Assembly: GCA_031263485.1 (NCBI GenBank)
Contig: JAISFS010000096.1
Coordinates: forward strand, 1-43,889
Direction of reading: 5' to 3'
Length of the DNA: 43,889 bases
From: Deltaproteobacteria bacterium
Lineage (GTDB): Bacteria; Desulfobacterota; Desulfarculia; Adiutricales; Adiutricaceae
The position numbers and the translations under genes were made by a program. The notes beneath the pieces are model-generated. The model ran no database searches. It had not been told where the DNA came from and saw only the letters and a program-made list of their open reading frames with translations. Each line of letters opens with the position of its first letter. Positions within the stretch are counted from its first letter, which is position 1. Shown piece by piece: positions 1-7,574 of this stretch.

Positions 1-62
1 CGCGGCATTCGGAGTCCCCGCGGCATTCGGAGTCCCCGCGGCATTCGGAGTCCCCGCGGCAT
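1..62. repeat. 18-bp tandem repeat at the left edge
   Basis: The unit CGCGGCATTCGGAGTCCC occurs three times (1-18, 19-36, 37-54) with a partial fourth copy, and the array probably continues off the window. On the minus strand it keeps an open frame and would encode a repeated CRGDSE hexapeptide at the end of the partial gene listed next. Confidence 0.9.
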
Positions 63-346
63 CCAGAGAATATCCCGACCAGCGAACCGACGAACACCCT
101 GGTGGACATGGCCAGCCGCCAGCGGCTGTCGAAAAGATTGCCGAGGAATTCAGGCGTCATTGCCTCGCCGTACACCTCTGTCACCTGGATTCGTTCGTCC
201 TCGACCATGCCGTGCGCGCACGCGAGCGCGGCCTCGACCGGGATGGCAAACTCGGCCCAGCTTTCGGGGATGGCACCGAGGAGCGAGGTCTCCCCGAGCC
301 CCGCCCGATCACCATGACGGTCATACGGCGATCGGCCTGTACTCTG
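1..346 (-). CDS. Partial unrecognised gene running off the left edge
   Basis: The minus strand is open from just after a TGA (347-349) to base 1, about 115 codons. The middle reads like real protein, with segments such as LLGAIPESWAEFAIPVEA, MVEDERIQVTEVYGEAM and FLGNLFDSRWRLAMS. It then enters the 18-bp array, read as repeated CRGDSE. No convincing start lies upstream; the first ATG in frame is near 208. This is therefore either a gene remnant or the right part of a gene broken near 350. I do not recognise the family. Acidic and aromatic composition favours this strand over the plus-strand frames. The true C-terminus is outside the window. Confidence 0.4.
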
Positions 347-452
347 TCATGCAGCCGTACGCCGTAATTCGCCAGTCTCCGGTGGCGTGAAGTCGAGCCG
401 GAGGCCCGGCCAAGCAGGCTGTTGGATACAGGGATTTTACTAATGACATGAG

Positions 453-529
453 AACGAATTGGTAGACAAGGGGAATCCCCTCCACGACCACCCGATTCAT
501 GCCAATGCCGCCGCGATTTATGCAACAGC
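453..529. repeat. Dispersed repeat family R2, copy a
   Basis: This segment resembles 13077-13156. Both contain GACAAG, then GCCAATG or GGCAATG, then GCGATTTATGC followed by ACAG. In the second copy the end forms a CTGTCGC/GCGACAG hairpin. Both copies are intergenic. This one is more degenerate. Confidence 0.6.
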
Positions 530-939
530 ATCCCGGCCGAGTGCGGCAGGTATCCAGGCCGCGTAGACAGCAAACTCTAGCGCCGCTCCGAGACTCTTCC
601 CGTACACGGACCCGAAAAACCGTCTGGACACCAGGACGCAGGAATAACTACTCGCCCGCAATCCCTAGGTGCAGGGCCACCTTATCCTGACCCGGTTTGA
701 CGGGCTCCTTGACCCGGACCTTTACGGCTAATCGCCTTCCCTTCAGGTGTCCCGTGCGGCGTCCGCCCCTGTACCTCGCGTACGGCTCGGGCGACCCCTT
801 TGTCTCCTTCGGTACCGCCGACCTCTCCCCGAACCTGGCGTGCGACACACCGGGCCCATCCATCAGGCTGGCGGTATCCCTAGCCGATTCCGCCATGCCG
901 GTCTCCCTATCCGCAGGGCACCGGATAGTTATCCCTGAT
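530..939. other. Gap with no supported gene
   Basis: Overlapping open frames occur on both strands but none has a ribosome binding site or recognisable protein content. I see nothing I can name. Confidence 0.5.
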
Positions 940-1239
940 ATGCATGATGGATTCGCAAAAAGTCACGAAACAGTGATAAGCATCTCCGCCCCGCGGTTTC
1001 CAGATTGGCTGAGCCGCACAATAGCCTCCAGGGGCCGGCTCCGCCTCACGGACCCCGGATCGGGGCCTCCGCACAATAGCCACTGGCGTAGGCCTCCGAG
1101 TCGATGTGGCAGAGCAACTGCACCCGGCACGGCGGCTCCTCACGGTGGCACCCTGATAGCTGAGTAAGTTGCTGGTGAAGGGGGCAAATCTTCCTCTCTA
1201 TCAGGGAAACTCTGGACTTTTTGCGAACGCATCATGCAT
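940..1239. mobile_element. Inverted-repeat-bounded element, MITE-like (300 bp)
   Basis: The segment is bounded by 25-bp inverted repeats at 940-964 and 1215-1239 that match at 23 positions; the core is GATTCGCAAAAAGTC on the left and its complement on the right. No transposase frame lies inside. It contains two copies of CCGCACAATAGCC. I see no clear target duplication, so a non-autonomous transposon is likely but unproven. Confidence 0.55.
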
Positions 1240-1383
1240 GACAATCCACAAATTGCCCAAACGTAGGGCTATTTTTTTTCGTCGAGGACCGCTATCCCGG
1301 CCCTGTACCGTCGCGCCCGCGGAGGATACGCAGACGGGTGCGGCTGTGTCGGACCCGGCCTCATTTAGGTAGGGCCGGAAGGG

Positions 1384-1412
1384 TTGTGCGGAAAAACGTA
1401 ATGTGGTAAATT
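1384..1412 (+). promoter_or_regulatory. Promoter for the XRE repressor gene
   Basis: TTGTGC (1384-1389) and TAAATT (1407-1412) are separated by exactly 17 bp. The predicted transcript start is about 35 bases before the ATG at 1456. Confidence 0.6.
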
Positions 1413-1455
1413 TCAACCGTCCCGGGCTAACGGCGCCCGCGGCTGGGAGGAAAAG

Positions 1456-1794
1456 ATGGCGAGAAACGAGTTCGCCGCGCGTCTCGCGCGACGCAGGGTG
1501 GAGCTGGGGTATTCGCAGTCGAGGATGGCCAAGGAGCTCGGGATGGTGCCGTCGTCCATACACGGTTACGAGGCCGGTGCGCGGGAGCCGTCTCTCGACA
1601 GGCTCCTGGAAATTGCCGGGCTTCTCGGATGCACCACCGACTGGCTTCTCGGCATCGAGGGACTGACCTCGGAACGAGCCAAGGTCCCCGCCTGGGCGAA
1701 GGGGGTGGCTGCGGACCTGGCCGTGATCGGAGGGAAAAGGGAGCGCGAGGCGGCGAAGACGTTGATAGGGGCGCTTGCCCGCCACAAGCCGTAG
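1456..1794 (+). CDS. XRE-family helix-turn-helix regulator
   Basis: The 112-residue protein is a small DNA-binding regulator of the Cro/CI (XRE) type. The HTH_3 domain covers roughly residues 5-62: FAARLARRRVELGYSQSRMA, then the recognition-helix region PSSIHGYEAGAREPSLDRLL, then LGCTTDWLLGIE, which is the usual end of this domain. The last 40 residues are a short charged tail. The start at 1456 is supported by GGGAGG at 1445-1450 and by a promoter just upstream. Single-domain proteins of this type are often phage or plasmid repressors, toxin-antitoxin regulators or autoregulators. No partner gene lies beside it. The 3' end runs into a 37-bp tandem repeat that covers the stop codon, so the last residues may vary between strains. 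Confidence 0.9.
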   Translation: MARNEFAARLARRRVELGYSQSRMAKELGMVPSSIHGYEAGAREPSLDRLLEIAGLLGCTTDWLLGIEGLTSERAKVPAWAKGVAADLAVIGGKREREAAKTLIGALARHKP

Positions 1795-1857
1795 GGGGGA
1801 AAGCCGCAGGCTTGCCCGCCACAAGCCGTAGGGGGGAAAGCCGCAGGTTTGCCCGCC
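1774..1857. repeat. 37-bp tandem repeat overlapping the XRE stop codon
   Basis: Two full units (1774-1810, 1811-1847) and ten bases of a third. The unit starts CTTGCCCGCCACAAGCC and includes the TAG stop of the XRE gene. Two units are nearly identical, implying recent duplication. Confidence 0.9.
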
Positions 1858-3474
1858 TCACCGGACGGGATGATGTTCTCCCCGTACCAGGCATATTCGA
1901 GATAATTTCTCCCCTGTACACATGGTCCCTGCGGCGGCACTCCCGACTTCGCCCCATGATTTTTTTGTAGCCAGGACACGGATCACGGAACACACACCGT
2001 CGGCTAGTGGCACGGTATTTTTTGCCGCGCATGTTTAGCGGTGTTTTCTTTTAGCGTAATTTGTCGCCTGTTTTTTCCCAGGCGTTGTTCCAGTTAAACG
2101 GCGTTGTCTCATTCCATGCTTCCAATATCCTATGACATACGACTCGGTTCTTCAATCATCCCGATATACGGTTTTGGAATCTCAGGAGAAAGATGCATGT
2201 CTGATATTACGTTCGATACCGCATCGAAATAGGCCGAACCTCTTGGCGGGACGTATTCAAGGGGCACACCCAAAATATTCAGTTCCGTCTGGAATATCTC
2301 AAACGTCCGTCATACGCATAAATTAATTACTGGACGGCATTCGCATTGATTCGCTCTTTAGGCTTACCGGAGCAACGCGTTTCAACGTTGCAGATGCGCC
2401 AGCCCACGGACACTCGCCGATCCCCACACCCGGGCATGCGAGCGCGTACCGATGCCGACTACGCCCGTATCCGCTCCGGACGGCGGCGCGATACATCCGA
2501 ACGATCACCGGCAGATCGCGGCGGTCATGCCTCTCGATTACGTCCGCCCTTCAGGCTCCCCCGAGACGATACACCGCCAAGGAAAGCGCGCGACCGGGCG
2601 ATGAGATTCGACTCCCCTGTCGTGAGCTGCGGCGAACGCCTCTGACAGGGAGCTAACGCCTCTGACAGGGAACCCTTGCCTGCAAGCCTGCGGAGACTTC
2701 CCTCGATGCGATTTGATTTTCTCGGCAACAGCCAGCCTTACATCGCCCCGATCCGATTAGAGGTTTGCGCCTCGCCCATACTCCACGCCGGACAGCCATG
2801 TCCAAGGGGGAGCAGGCCGCCAAAATTCCAGTGCTGGCGCGACCTTCGGCATGAAAAATCCCCATCTGCGCGACAGGGTGACGATCATTCGACCCCGCAA
2901 AAACGCACCCTGAGAAACGCTCGGAGAAAGCTCTTCGTGATCATCGCTGTCGGACACTAGCCTACCCCACACAGGCAGACACCTGCAGACACCTCTCTGA
3001 CTCAGGCTCGTTGTGATAAAGATGAGATATGTGTTAAAAAGCGCGAATCGAACTTCACGGAACGATTTACTTCTTCACCCTAAATCATGACTCTAACGCA
3101 TCTGCATTAACCATAGCGCATCCGCATTAGCCATAGAATCGATTTTTCGCTCAATCTGACCTTGAAGTTCAGTCAGGCCGGCCGACAAGCGCCCTTGCCC
3201 ATCTCTTCAGACGGGGAAGGGCTTTCCCGTAGCCCTCAAGGACGACGAACTGGCAACAACCGTAATCGCAGTCTGCTGCGAGACCTTGGCTGGAAGCGAT
3301 CGACAGTCTTTCTGGTCGTCGATCTTGAAAGCATGCGGCATGTCATCAGAATTTCCGGGTTTGCCGCAGAAGAATGACAATCTTGCATGGGAGAGGGGAA
3401 AAGCGCGCGTAATATTGTCTAATAAGCCAATGTGACAAGGTCAAGACAAAAAAGCATGTTCCCATCGGAAACGC
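1858..3474. other. 1.6-kb gap without a supported gene
   Basis: This stretch looks less GC-rich than its neighbours and holds only short unconvincing frames. It contains a small hairpin CGCCTG/CAGGCG with a T-rich loop at 2065-2084 and a perfect-length 20-bp direct repeat pair at 3097-3116 and 3117-3136 (17 or 18 of 20 identical). I see no named gene. Confidence 0.5.
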
Positions 3475-4089
3475 CGGCTCTTCACCATTCGCGCCATATC
3501 GCCTTGCATCTTCAAGTTCCCTTATGATCGCCTCGGTCCTGCGCCGCGACTTTCGCCGTTCAAAGATCCTGGCGCAGAAGCCGATAGTAATTGATACGAA
3601 ATACTGGACCATATTCTCCTTGTTATCCTCCGCCCCATTCGCCATGACCGACTCGCATCCGAACTACTTGCAAAAATCCCTGACGCAGGAAAATCCGAAC
3701 ATGGCCTGCCTCTTCTCATGTTCGGACACTATCCGGCTCGCTTTCCTCCCGGAGAGGAGATTCAGCAGTTTCGGCCTTGCGTCGTCTGGACCTGATCCCG
3801 TCTCCCTGACGATCTTGCCGATTGTCCAGCCCTTAACCAGAAATAACGCCCGGAGCAGCTCCGCCTGGGAATCAGGGTCATTCCTGTTCTGCGAAGACGA
3901 TACCCTGGAATAAACGACGCTACGATCCTCGTGGTCCGACTCCCAGCTGACGGCATGATCCGGATCAGGCCCTAACAATATGGTTCCCGCGGAAAGCCGA
4001 ACAGCTCCCTCTATCTGTCCGCGACGGGACATCCTCCAGGCGATCTGCTCTGTTATCCCGAGTACCCGAGCCCACCTTGAAAGTTTCGT
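3475..4089 (-). pseudogene. IS607-family serine recombinase (TnpA) remnant
   Basis: Reading the minus strand from 4089 gives a MerR-like DNA-binding start (KLSRWARVLGITEQIAWRM, then RRGQIEGAVRLSAGTI). This is followed by the serine recombinase core VVYSRVSSSQNRNDPDSQAE, with the catalytic serine in the YSRVSS motif, and by RPKLLNLLSGRKASRIVSEH. The frame is lost around 3646-3720, and the C-terminal part resumes in another frame as ANGAEDNKENMVQYFVSI and FCARIFERRKSRRRTEAII, which is the normal IS607 ending. At the expected start the codon is ACG (4089-4087) rather than ATG, after a GGTGG ribosome binding site. The gene is therefore inactivated at least twice. No accompanying tnpB is visible downstream, so only a fragment of the element remains. 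Confidence 0.85.
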
Positions 4090-4101
4090 ATGTCACCACC
4101 T

Positions 4102-4635
4102 TTTTTAAATTCACCAAGATAAGCGACTAAATTTGACTTTAAGCGATAAAAATTTTAATGTCCAGCTTTTATACCCTCCAGCTTGCATGTAGCCTGGTGA
4201 CACTCGCCACCGGCAGAGTAACTTCCTTCCCCGCCATTGCCGTTCCCGACCGCCGCCTGACACCTGGCCAGACGCCGGGGCTTTCGGACGGGGGTCATCC
4301 GTGTTCGGGATTCGTCGCGATTCACGCTTGCCCATCTCCGTTCTGGCGAGAGGGCCGTGAACGGATACCGCCGAAAACCAGCGAAGGATGCCGCCGCCGC
4401 GCCAACATGCCCCCGAGGCCGAATCTGGCCGCCCCCCTGAACGAGGCGGTCTGGCTCCGGGCGAAACCCGTTCCGGCCCTCTCGGGCCATCGGCGCCCCT
4501 CCGCAGGCCCGGACACGCGGGAGGCCGCGACCCGCCGCCCCGACCCCGCTCGGATGACACGCCCCCGGGTTAGCCCGGGACACTGGCCGTCCGGCCCCGC
4601 GCCGACGCGCCCTTTCCCGAAGGGCGCGTTCCCTC
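4102..4635. other. Gap upstream of the nif3-like gene
   Basis: An AT-rich stretch to about 4160 probably belongs to the IS607 remnant's end. The rest is very GC-rich with long open frames on both strands that look like composition effects. No gene supported. Confidence 0.5.
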
Positions 4636-4665
4636 TTGAAATTCCGGCCCGTCCCGGTGCATAAT
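4636..4665 (+). promoter_or_regulatory. Promoter for leader ORF and nif3-like gene
   Basis: TTGAAA (4636-4641), an 18-bp spacer, and CATAAT (4660-4665) in an otherwise very GC-rich stretch. Transcription would start near 4672, about 40 bases before the TTG at 4712. Confidence 0.55.
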
Positions 4666-4711
4666 ATGTCGCCCGGGGGTACATGTCCCCAACCATTCGG
4701 AGGTAGACGAC

Positions 4712-4960
4712 TTGAAAGGCCCATACCAGGCAGGTAGCCAAGCGCGCCCTGGCCGGTCCCGCGGAGGGGATCCCGCCCGGGGCGCGGCCCGACCGGCCTT
4801 TGCCCGGCTCCAGGTCCCCCTGGGATCCTCCCCGCTCCCCGAAGAGCCCCGCCCGGAAACCGCCCTTTCAAGGGCGTTTCTTATTTTCCGGGCCTGGGCG
4901 TCCTCAGGACTTTCGCCGGCCCCCGGCCCGCAACGGGCGGGTGAAGGTGAGCGTCCATGA
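4712..4960 (+). CDS. Possible 82-residue leader peptide, overlapping nif3
   Basis: A TTG start at 4712 follows a textbook ribosome binding site GGAGGT (4699-4704) at 7-base spacing and sits just behind the predicted promoter. The frame ends at a TGA that overlaps the nif3 ATG (ATGA, 4957-4960), a typical translational coupling arrangement. The peptide is rich in Pro, Gly, Arg and Ala and matches nothing I know. A terminator-like hairpin lies inside its coding sequence at 4861-4887, so its translation could affect transcription into nif3. The composition could also be chance in GC-rich DNA, so it is a candidate only. Confidence 0.4.
   Translation: MKGPYQAGSQARPGRSRGGDPARGAARPAFARLQVPLGSSPLPEEPRPETALSRAFLIFRAWASSGLSPAPGPQRAGEGERP
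4861..4887 (+). terminator. Terminator-like hairpin inside the leader ORF
   Basis: CGCCCT and AGGGCG form a six-pair stem with loop TTCA (4861-4876), followed by TTTCTTATTTT (4877-4887). It lies between the promoter at 4636-4665 and the nif3 start at 4957, a position suited to attenuation. Confidence 0.5.
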
Positions 4961-6042
4961 AGGTCTCCGACGTCCTGGCCGTCATCGACTCGATCGCGCC
5001 CTTCTGCCTTGCGCTGGACTGGGACAACTCGGGCCTTCAGGCGGGCGACCCGGACAGGCGGGTCGCTAAGGCCGCGGTCGCGCTGGACCCGTCCCCCGAG
5101 ACCGTGGACTCGGCACTGGCCGCAGGGTCCGATCTACTGATCACCCACCACCCTCTCATCTTTGCCCCCCTCAAGTCCCTGGCCTCGGGACGCCCGCAGG
5201 CCGAAGCTCTCCTGAAGGCCGTCAGGGCCGATCTGCCTGTCATCTCCGCCCACACCAACTGGGACGCTGCGGGCATGGCCCCCGCCCTGGCGGAGCTTCT
5301 GGAATTGAAACCCGAAGGCTTTATTGAGCCGGTCTCGGCAGATCTCCTGAAAATCGTGGTCTTCGTGCCGCCGGGCTCGTTCGGGCAGGTCTCGGAGGCC
5401 CTCTTCGACGCGGGGGCCGGGGAGATAGGCGCGTATACCCGCTGTTCCTTCCGCGCCGAGGGCCTGGGCGGATTCCTGCCGCCCGAGGGATCCGACCCTT
5501 ACATAGGCTCGCAGGGCGTCTACACCGAGACCGCCGAACACCGCCTGGAAGCCGTGCTGCCCTCCTCCCTCCGCGACCGTTGCGCCCGGGCGGTCCGCGC
5601 CTCGCATCCCTACGAGGAGCCGGCCTTCGAGTTCTACCGCGTGGACATCCAGGGGGCCTACGGCTTCGGGATCGTCGGCGTCTGGGATCCGCCGAGGGAG
5701 CCGCTCCCGTGGATAGCTGGACGCCTCGGCAAATCCTGCCTCACGCTCGCCGGACCCGTCCCGGACAAGGCCTCGCGGGTGGCGCTCCTCCCCGGCTCCG
5801 GCGCCTCCTACCTCCCCCGCGCCAAGGCGGCTGGATGCGAGCTTCTCGTTACCGGCGACCTCACCCACCACCAGGCGCTTCTGGCCCGCGAGCTCGGAAT
5901 CGGCGTTGTGTCCGCCGGCCACCACGAGACCGAGACGCCGGGATGCCGCAGGCTCATGCTCGAGCTCGCCAAGAGGGCCCCGGAGGTGTCCTTTTCCATG
6001 ATCCGGGAAGAATCCCCCATGCCTGTCTGGAGGGCGCCCTGA
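4957..6042 (+). CDS. NIF3/YbgI-family dinuclear metal centre protein
   Basis: The 361-residue protein belongs to the NIF3 family (GTP cyclohydrolase I type 2/NIF3, PF01784), cytosolic hexameric proteins that bind two metal ions in a toroid. Their physiological substrate is not settled. The metal-binding positions are present: THHP at 63-66 (His64, His65), HTNWDAA at 99-105 with Asp103, and GHHETE at 321-326 with His322 and Glu326. The length is that of the long form, which carries an inserted PII/CutA-like domain (about residues 130-235, including SHPYEEPAFEFY). The start is fixed by similarity of MKVSDVLAVIDSIAP to family N-termini and by the ATGA overlap with the upstream small ORF. A terminator follows directly, so the zinc-ribbon gene downstream may be transcribed separately. 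Confidence 0.93.
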   Translation: MKVSDVLAVIDSIAPFCLALDWDNSGLQAGDPDRRVAKAAVALDPSPETVDSALAAGSDLLITHHPLIFAPLKSLASGRPQAEALLKAVRADLPVISAHTNWDAAGMAPALAELLELKPEGFIEPVSADLLKIVVFVPPGSFGQVSEALFDAGAGEIGAYTRCSFRAEGLGGFLPPEGSDPYIGSQGVYTETAEHRLEAVLPSSLRDRCARAVRASHPYEEPAFEFYRVDIQGAYGFGIVGVWDPPREPLPWIAGRLGKSCLTLAGPVPDKASRVALLPGSGASYLPRAKAAGCELLVTGDLTHHQALLARELGIGVVSAGHHETETPGCRRLMLELAKRAPEVSFSMIREESPMPVWRAP

Positions 6043-6049
6043 ATCCTGC

Positions 6050-6090
6050 CCCGCCGGTGGCGCCGTATGGCTGCCCCCGGCGGGTTTTTT
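6050..6090 (+). terminator. Rho-independent terminator after nif3-like gene
   Basis: CCCGCCGG (6050-6057) pairs with CCGGCGGG (6077-6084), followed by six T residues (6085-6090), starting eight bases after the stop. The 3' arm can alternatively pair as GCCCCCGGC with GCCGGGGGC (6073-6081 and 6092-6100), which would compete with the terminator or act on the other strand. Confidence 0.75.
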
Positions 6091-6183
6091 AGCCGGGGGC
6101 CACAACTGAGAGCCGCCGGACCTCCGCCCCGGAGCGTTGCCTGGCCCGTCAGGCCCTGATCCTGACCGAACTTGCCGTAAACA

Positions 6184-6451
6184 GTCATTGCCCTTACGCT
6201 CCTTGCCTTTACAGTCATTGCCTTACCGTCATTGCTTTACGGCCCTTGCCTTACGCTCCTTGTCTTTACAGTCATTGCCTTACGGTCATTGCCTTACGGT
6301 CATTGCTTTACGGCCCTTGCCTTACGCTCCTTGCCTTACGGTCATTGCCTTACGGTCATTGCTTTACGGCCCTTGCCTTACGCTCCTTGACTTACGGTCA
6401 TTGCCTTACGCTCCTTGACTTACGGTCATTGCCTTACGGTCATTGCCCGAA
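6184..6451. repeat. 14-bp tandem array, about 18 units, three unit types
   Basis: The array consists of 14-bp (occasionally 15-bp) units of three kinds: CTTACGGTCATTGC, CTTACGCTCCTTGC and TTTACGGCCCTTGC. The unit types themselves recur in a higher-order pattern. Because 14 is not a multiple of three and no unit has a stop in any forward frame, long open frames cross it by chance; they are not genes. It lies between the nif3 terminator and the zinc-ribbon gene and could bind a protein or be a passive VNTR. Confidence 0.93.
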
Positions 6452-6753
6452 CGGTCCCCGTCCAAACCGATCGCGCGGCGCCTCACCACGGCGTCCGTTT
6501 GGCATCGGGTACCCGCAATTCTTCGCCGTCGCCTCCGTCCCGAAACGGTCAGACGCGGCGCCCCCGGCCACAGGGTTCCAGCCCCTGGCCGCAACCTCCG
6601 GGCCCATGCCCACTGGCCAAGGCCCCCATGGCCTTCGGCGGCCCCATGCCGCCTCATGCCTTTACTGGCACGGTTTTATTTCCGCGATCCGGCCCGCGTC
6701 CCGCGCGGCGGGCCCGGGGACTTGCCTGCGGGCCTCAGGCCTGCGGTTCATAG
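6452..6753. other. Gap upstream of zinc-ribbon gene
   Basis: GC-rich sequence with no convincing promoter, ribosome binding site or gene. Open frames entering from the 14-bp array fade out here. Confidence 0.4.
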
Positions 6754-7560
6754 GTGAGAGAAGTGCAAGAGGTCATCGCGAAGTTCATAGAGCTCCAGAA
6801 GCTGGAGGACGAGATTATCGCCGCCGAAAGGATCCTGGAGGAAGGCCCCAGACAGCTCGCCGAGTCACAGGAGAAGCTGGACGGCGTGAGAGCCGCCCAC
6901 GACGACATAGCCTCGAGACTCGCGGAAGCCAGGGCGGGCTTGAAAGTCCTGGAAGAGGAGCTCGCGAAGCTCAAGGACCTCAAGGAGGGCAACCGCCTCC
7001 GCGCCACCAAGGCCAACGACGAGAGGTCCTACAAGGCGGTCCTCTCCGAGCAGGACACCATAAAGAAGCTCACCGGCGAGAACGAGGAGGGCACCCTGAC
7101 CGCCATGGAGGAGATTGACCGCCTCCAGGAGGCCCTGCCCCCCGCCGCCAAGCTGCTGAAGGAGTCCGAGGCCGCCCACGCCAAGCTCTCCCGGACAGTA
7201 CGCGCCCAGGTGACGGAAGCCGAGGCGGCAGTGTCATCCAGGCGCGGGGTGATAGACGGGATGCTCGCGACCATCGACCCCGCCGCGGCCGAACATTTCG
7301 TGAACTCCGCCAAGGCCCACAACGGCAAGGCCATGGCCCCCGTCACCGAATCGACCTGCCTGGCCTGCCGCATGCGCATCCCCCCCCAGCTCTACAACGA
7401 GCTCCAGGGCCACACCAAGATCATGCTCTGCCCCAGCTGCGCCAGGATCATGCATTTCGTGCCGCCTCCCCCCAAGGAGGAGCCCTCCGCGAAATCGGCC
7501 GCGGCCAAGCGCCCGAAGAAGGCCGCCCCTAAGCCCGCCGGCCGCACCGCCGAAGGCTGA
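6754..7560 (+). CDS. Coiled-coil C4-type zinc-ribbon protein
   Basis: The 268-residue protein has a long N-terminal coiled coil (about residues 1-175, with dense Glu, Lys and Leu heptads such as RILEEGPRQLAESQEKL) and a C4 zinc ribbon at about 201-235. The ribbon is CLACRMRIPPQLYNEL, then LCPSCARIMHF, giving two CxxC pairs. This is the zf-RING_7 architecture (PF02591). The gene commonly sits beside a nif3-like gene in delta-type proteobacteria, as here. The family is thought to bind nucleic acid, but its precise role is unknown. A Lys/Pro/Ala tail ends the protein. The GTG at 6754 opens the conserved helix (REVQEVIAKFIELQKLEDEI); the ribosome binding site is weak, so the start could shift slightly. 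The next gene follows after 14 bases and is probably cotranscribed. Confidence 0.9.
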   Translation: MREVQEVIAKFIELQKLEDEIIAAERILEEGPRQLAESQEKLDGVRAAHDDIASRLAEARAGLKVLEEELAKLKDLKEGNRLRATKANDERSYKAVLSEQDTIKKLTGENEEGTLTAMEEIDRLQEALPPAAKLLKESEAAHAKLSRTVRAQVTEAEAAVSSRRGVIDGMLATIDPAAAEHFVNSAKAHNGKAMAPVTESTCLACRMRIPPQLYNELQGHTKIMLCPSCARIMHFVPPPPKEEPSAKSAAAKRPKKAAPKPAGRTAEG

Positions 7561-7574
7561 CCGGCCGCCGTCCC

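Noticed and set aside
3000..3474. A tnpB gene expected after the IS607 recombinase
   Set aside because: No frame with TnpB zinc-finger or RuvC-like motifs is present on the minus strand here.
6246..7118. A 290-codon plus-strand frame starting in the 14-bp array
   Set aside because: It is open only because the repeat lacks stops, and it overlaps the zinc-ribbon gene in another frame.
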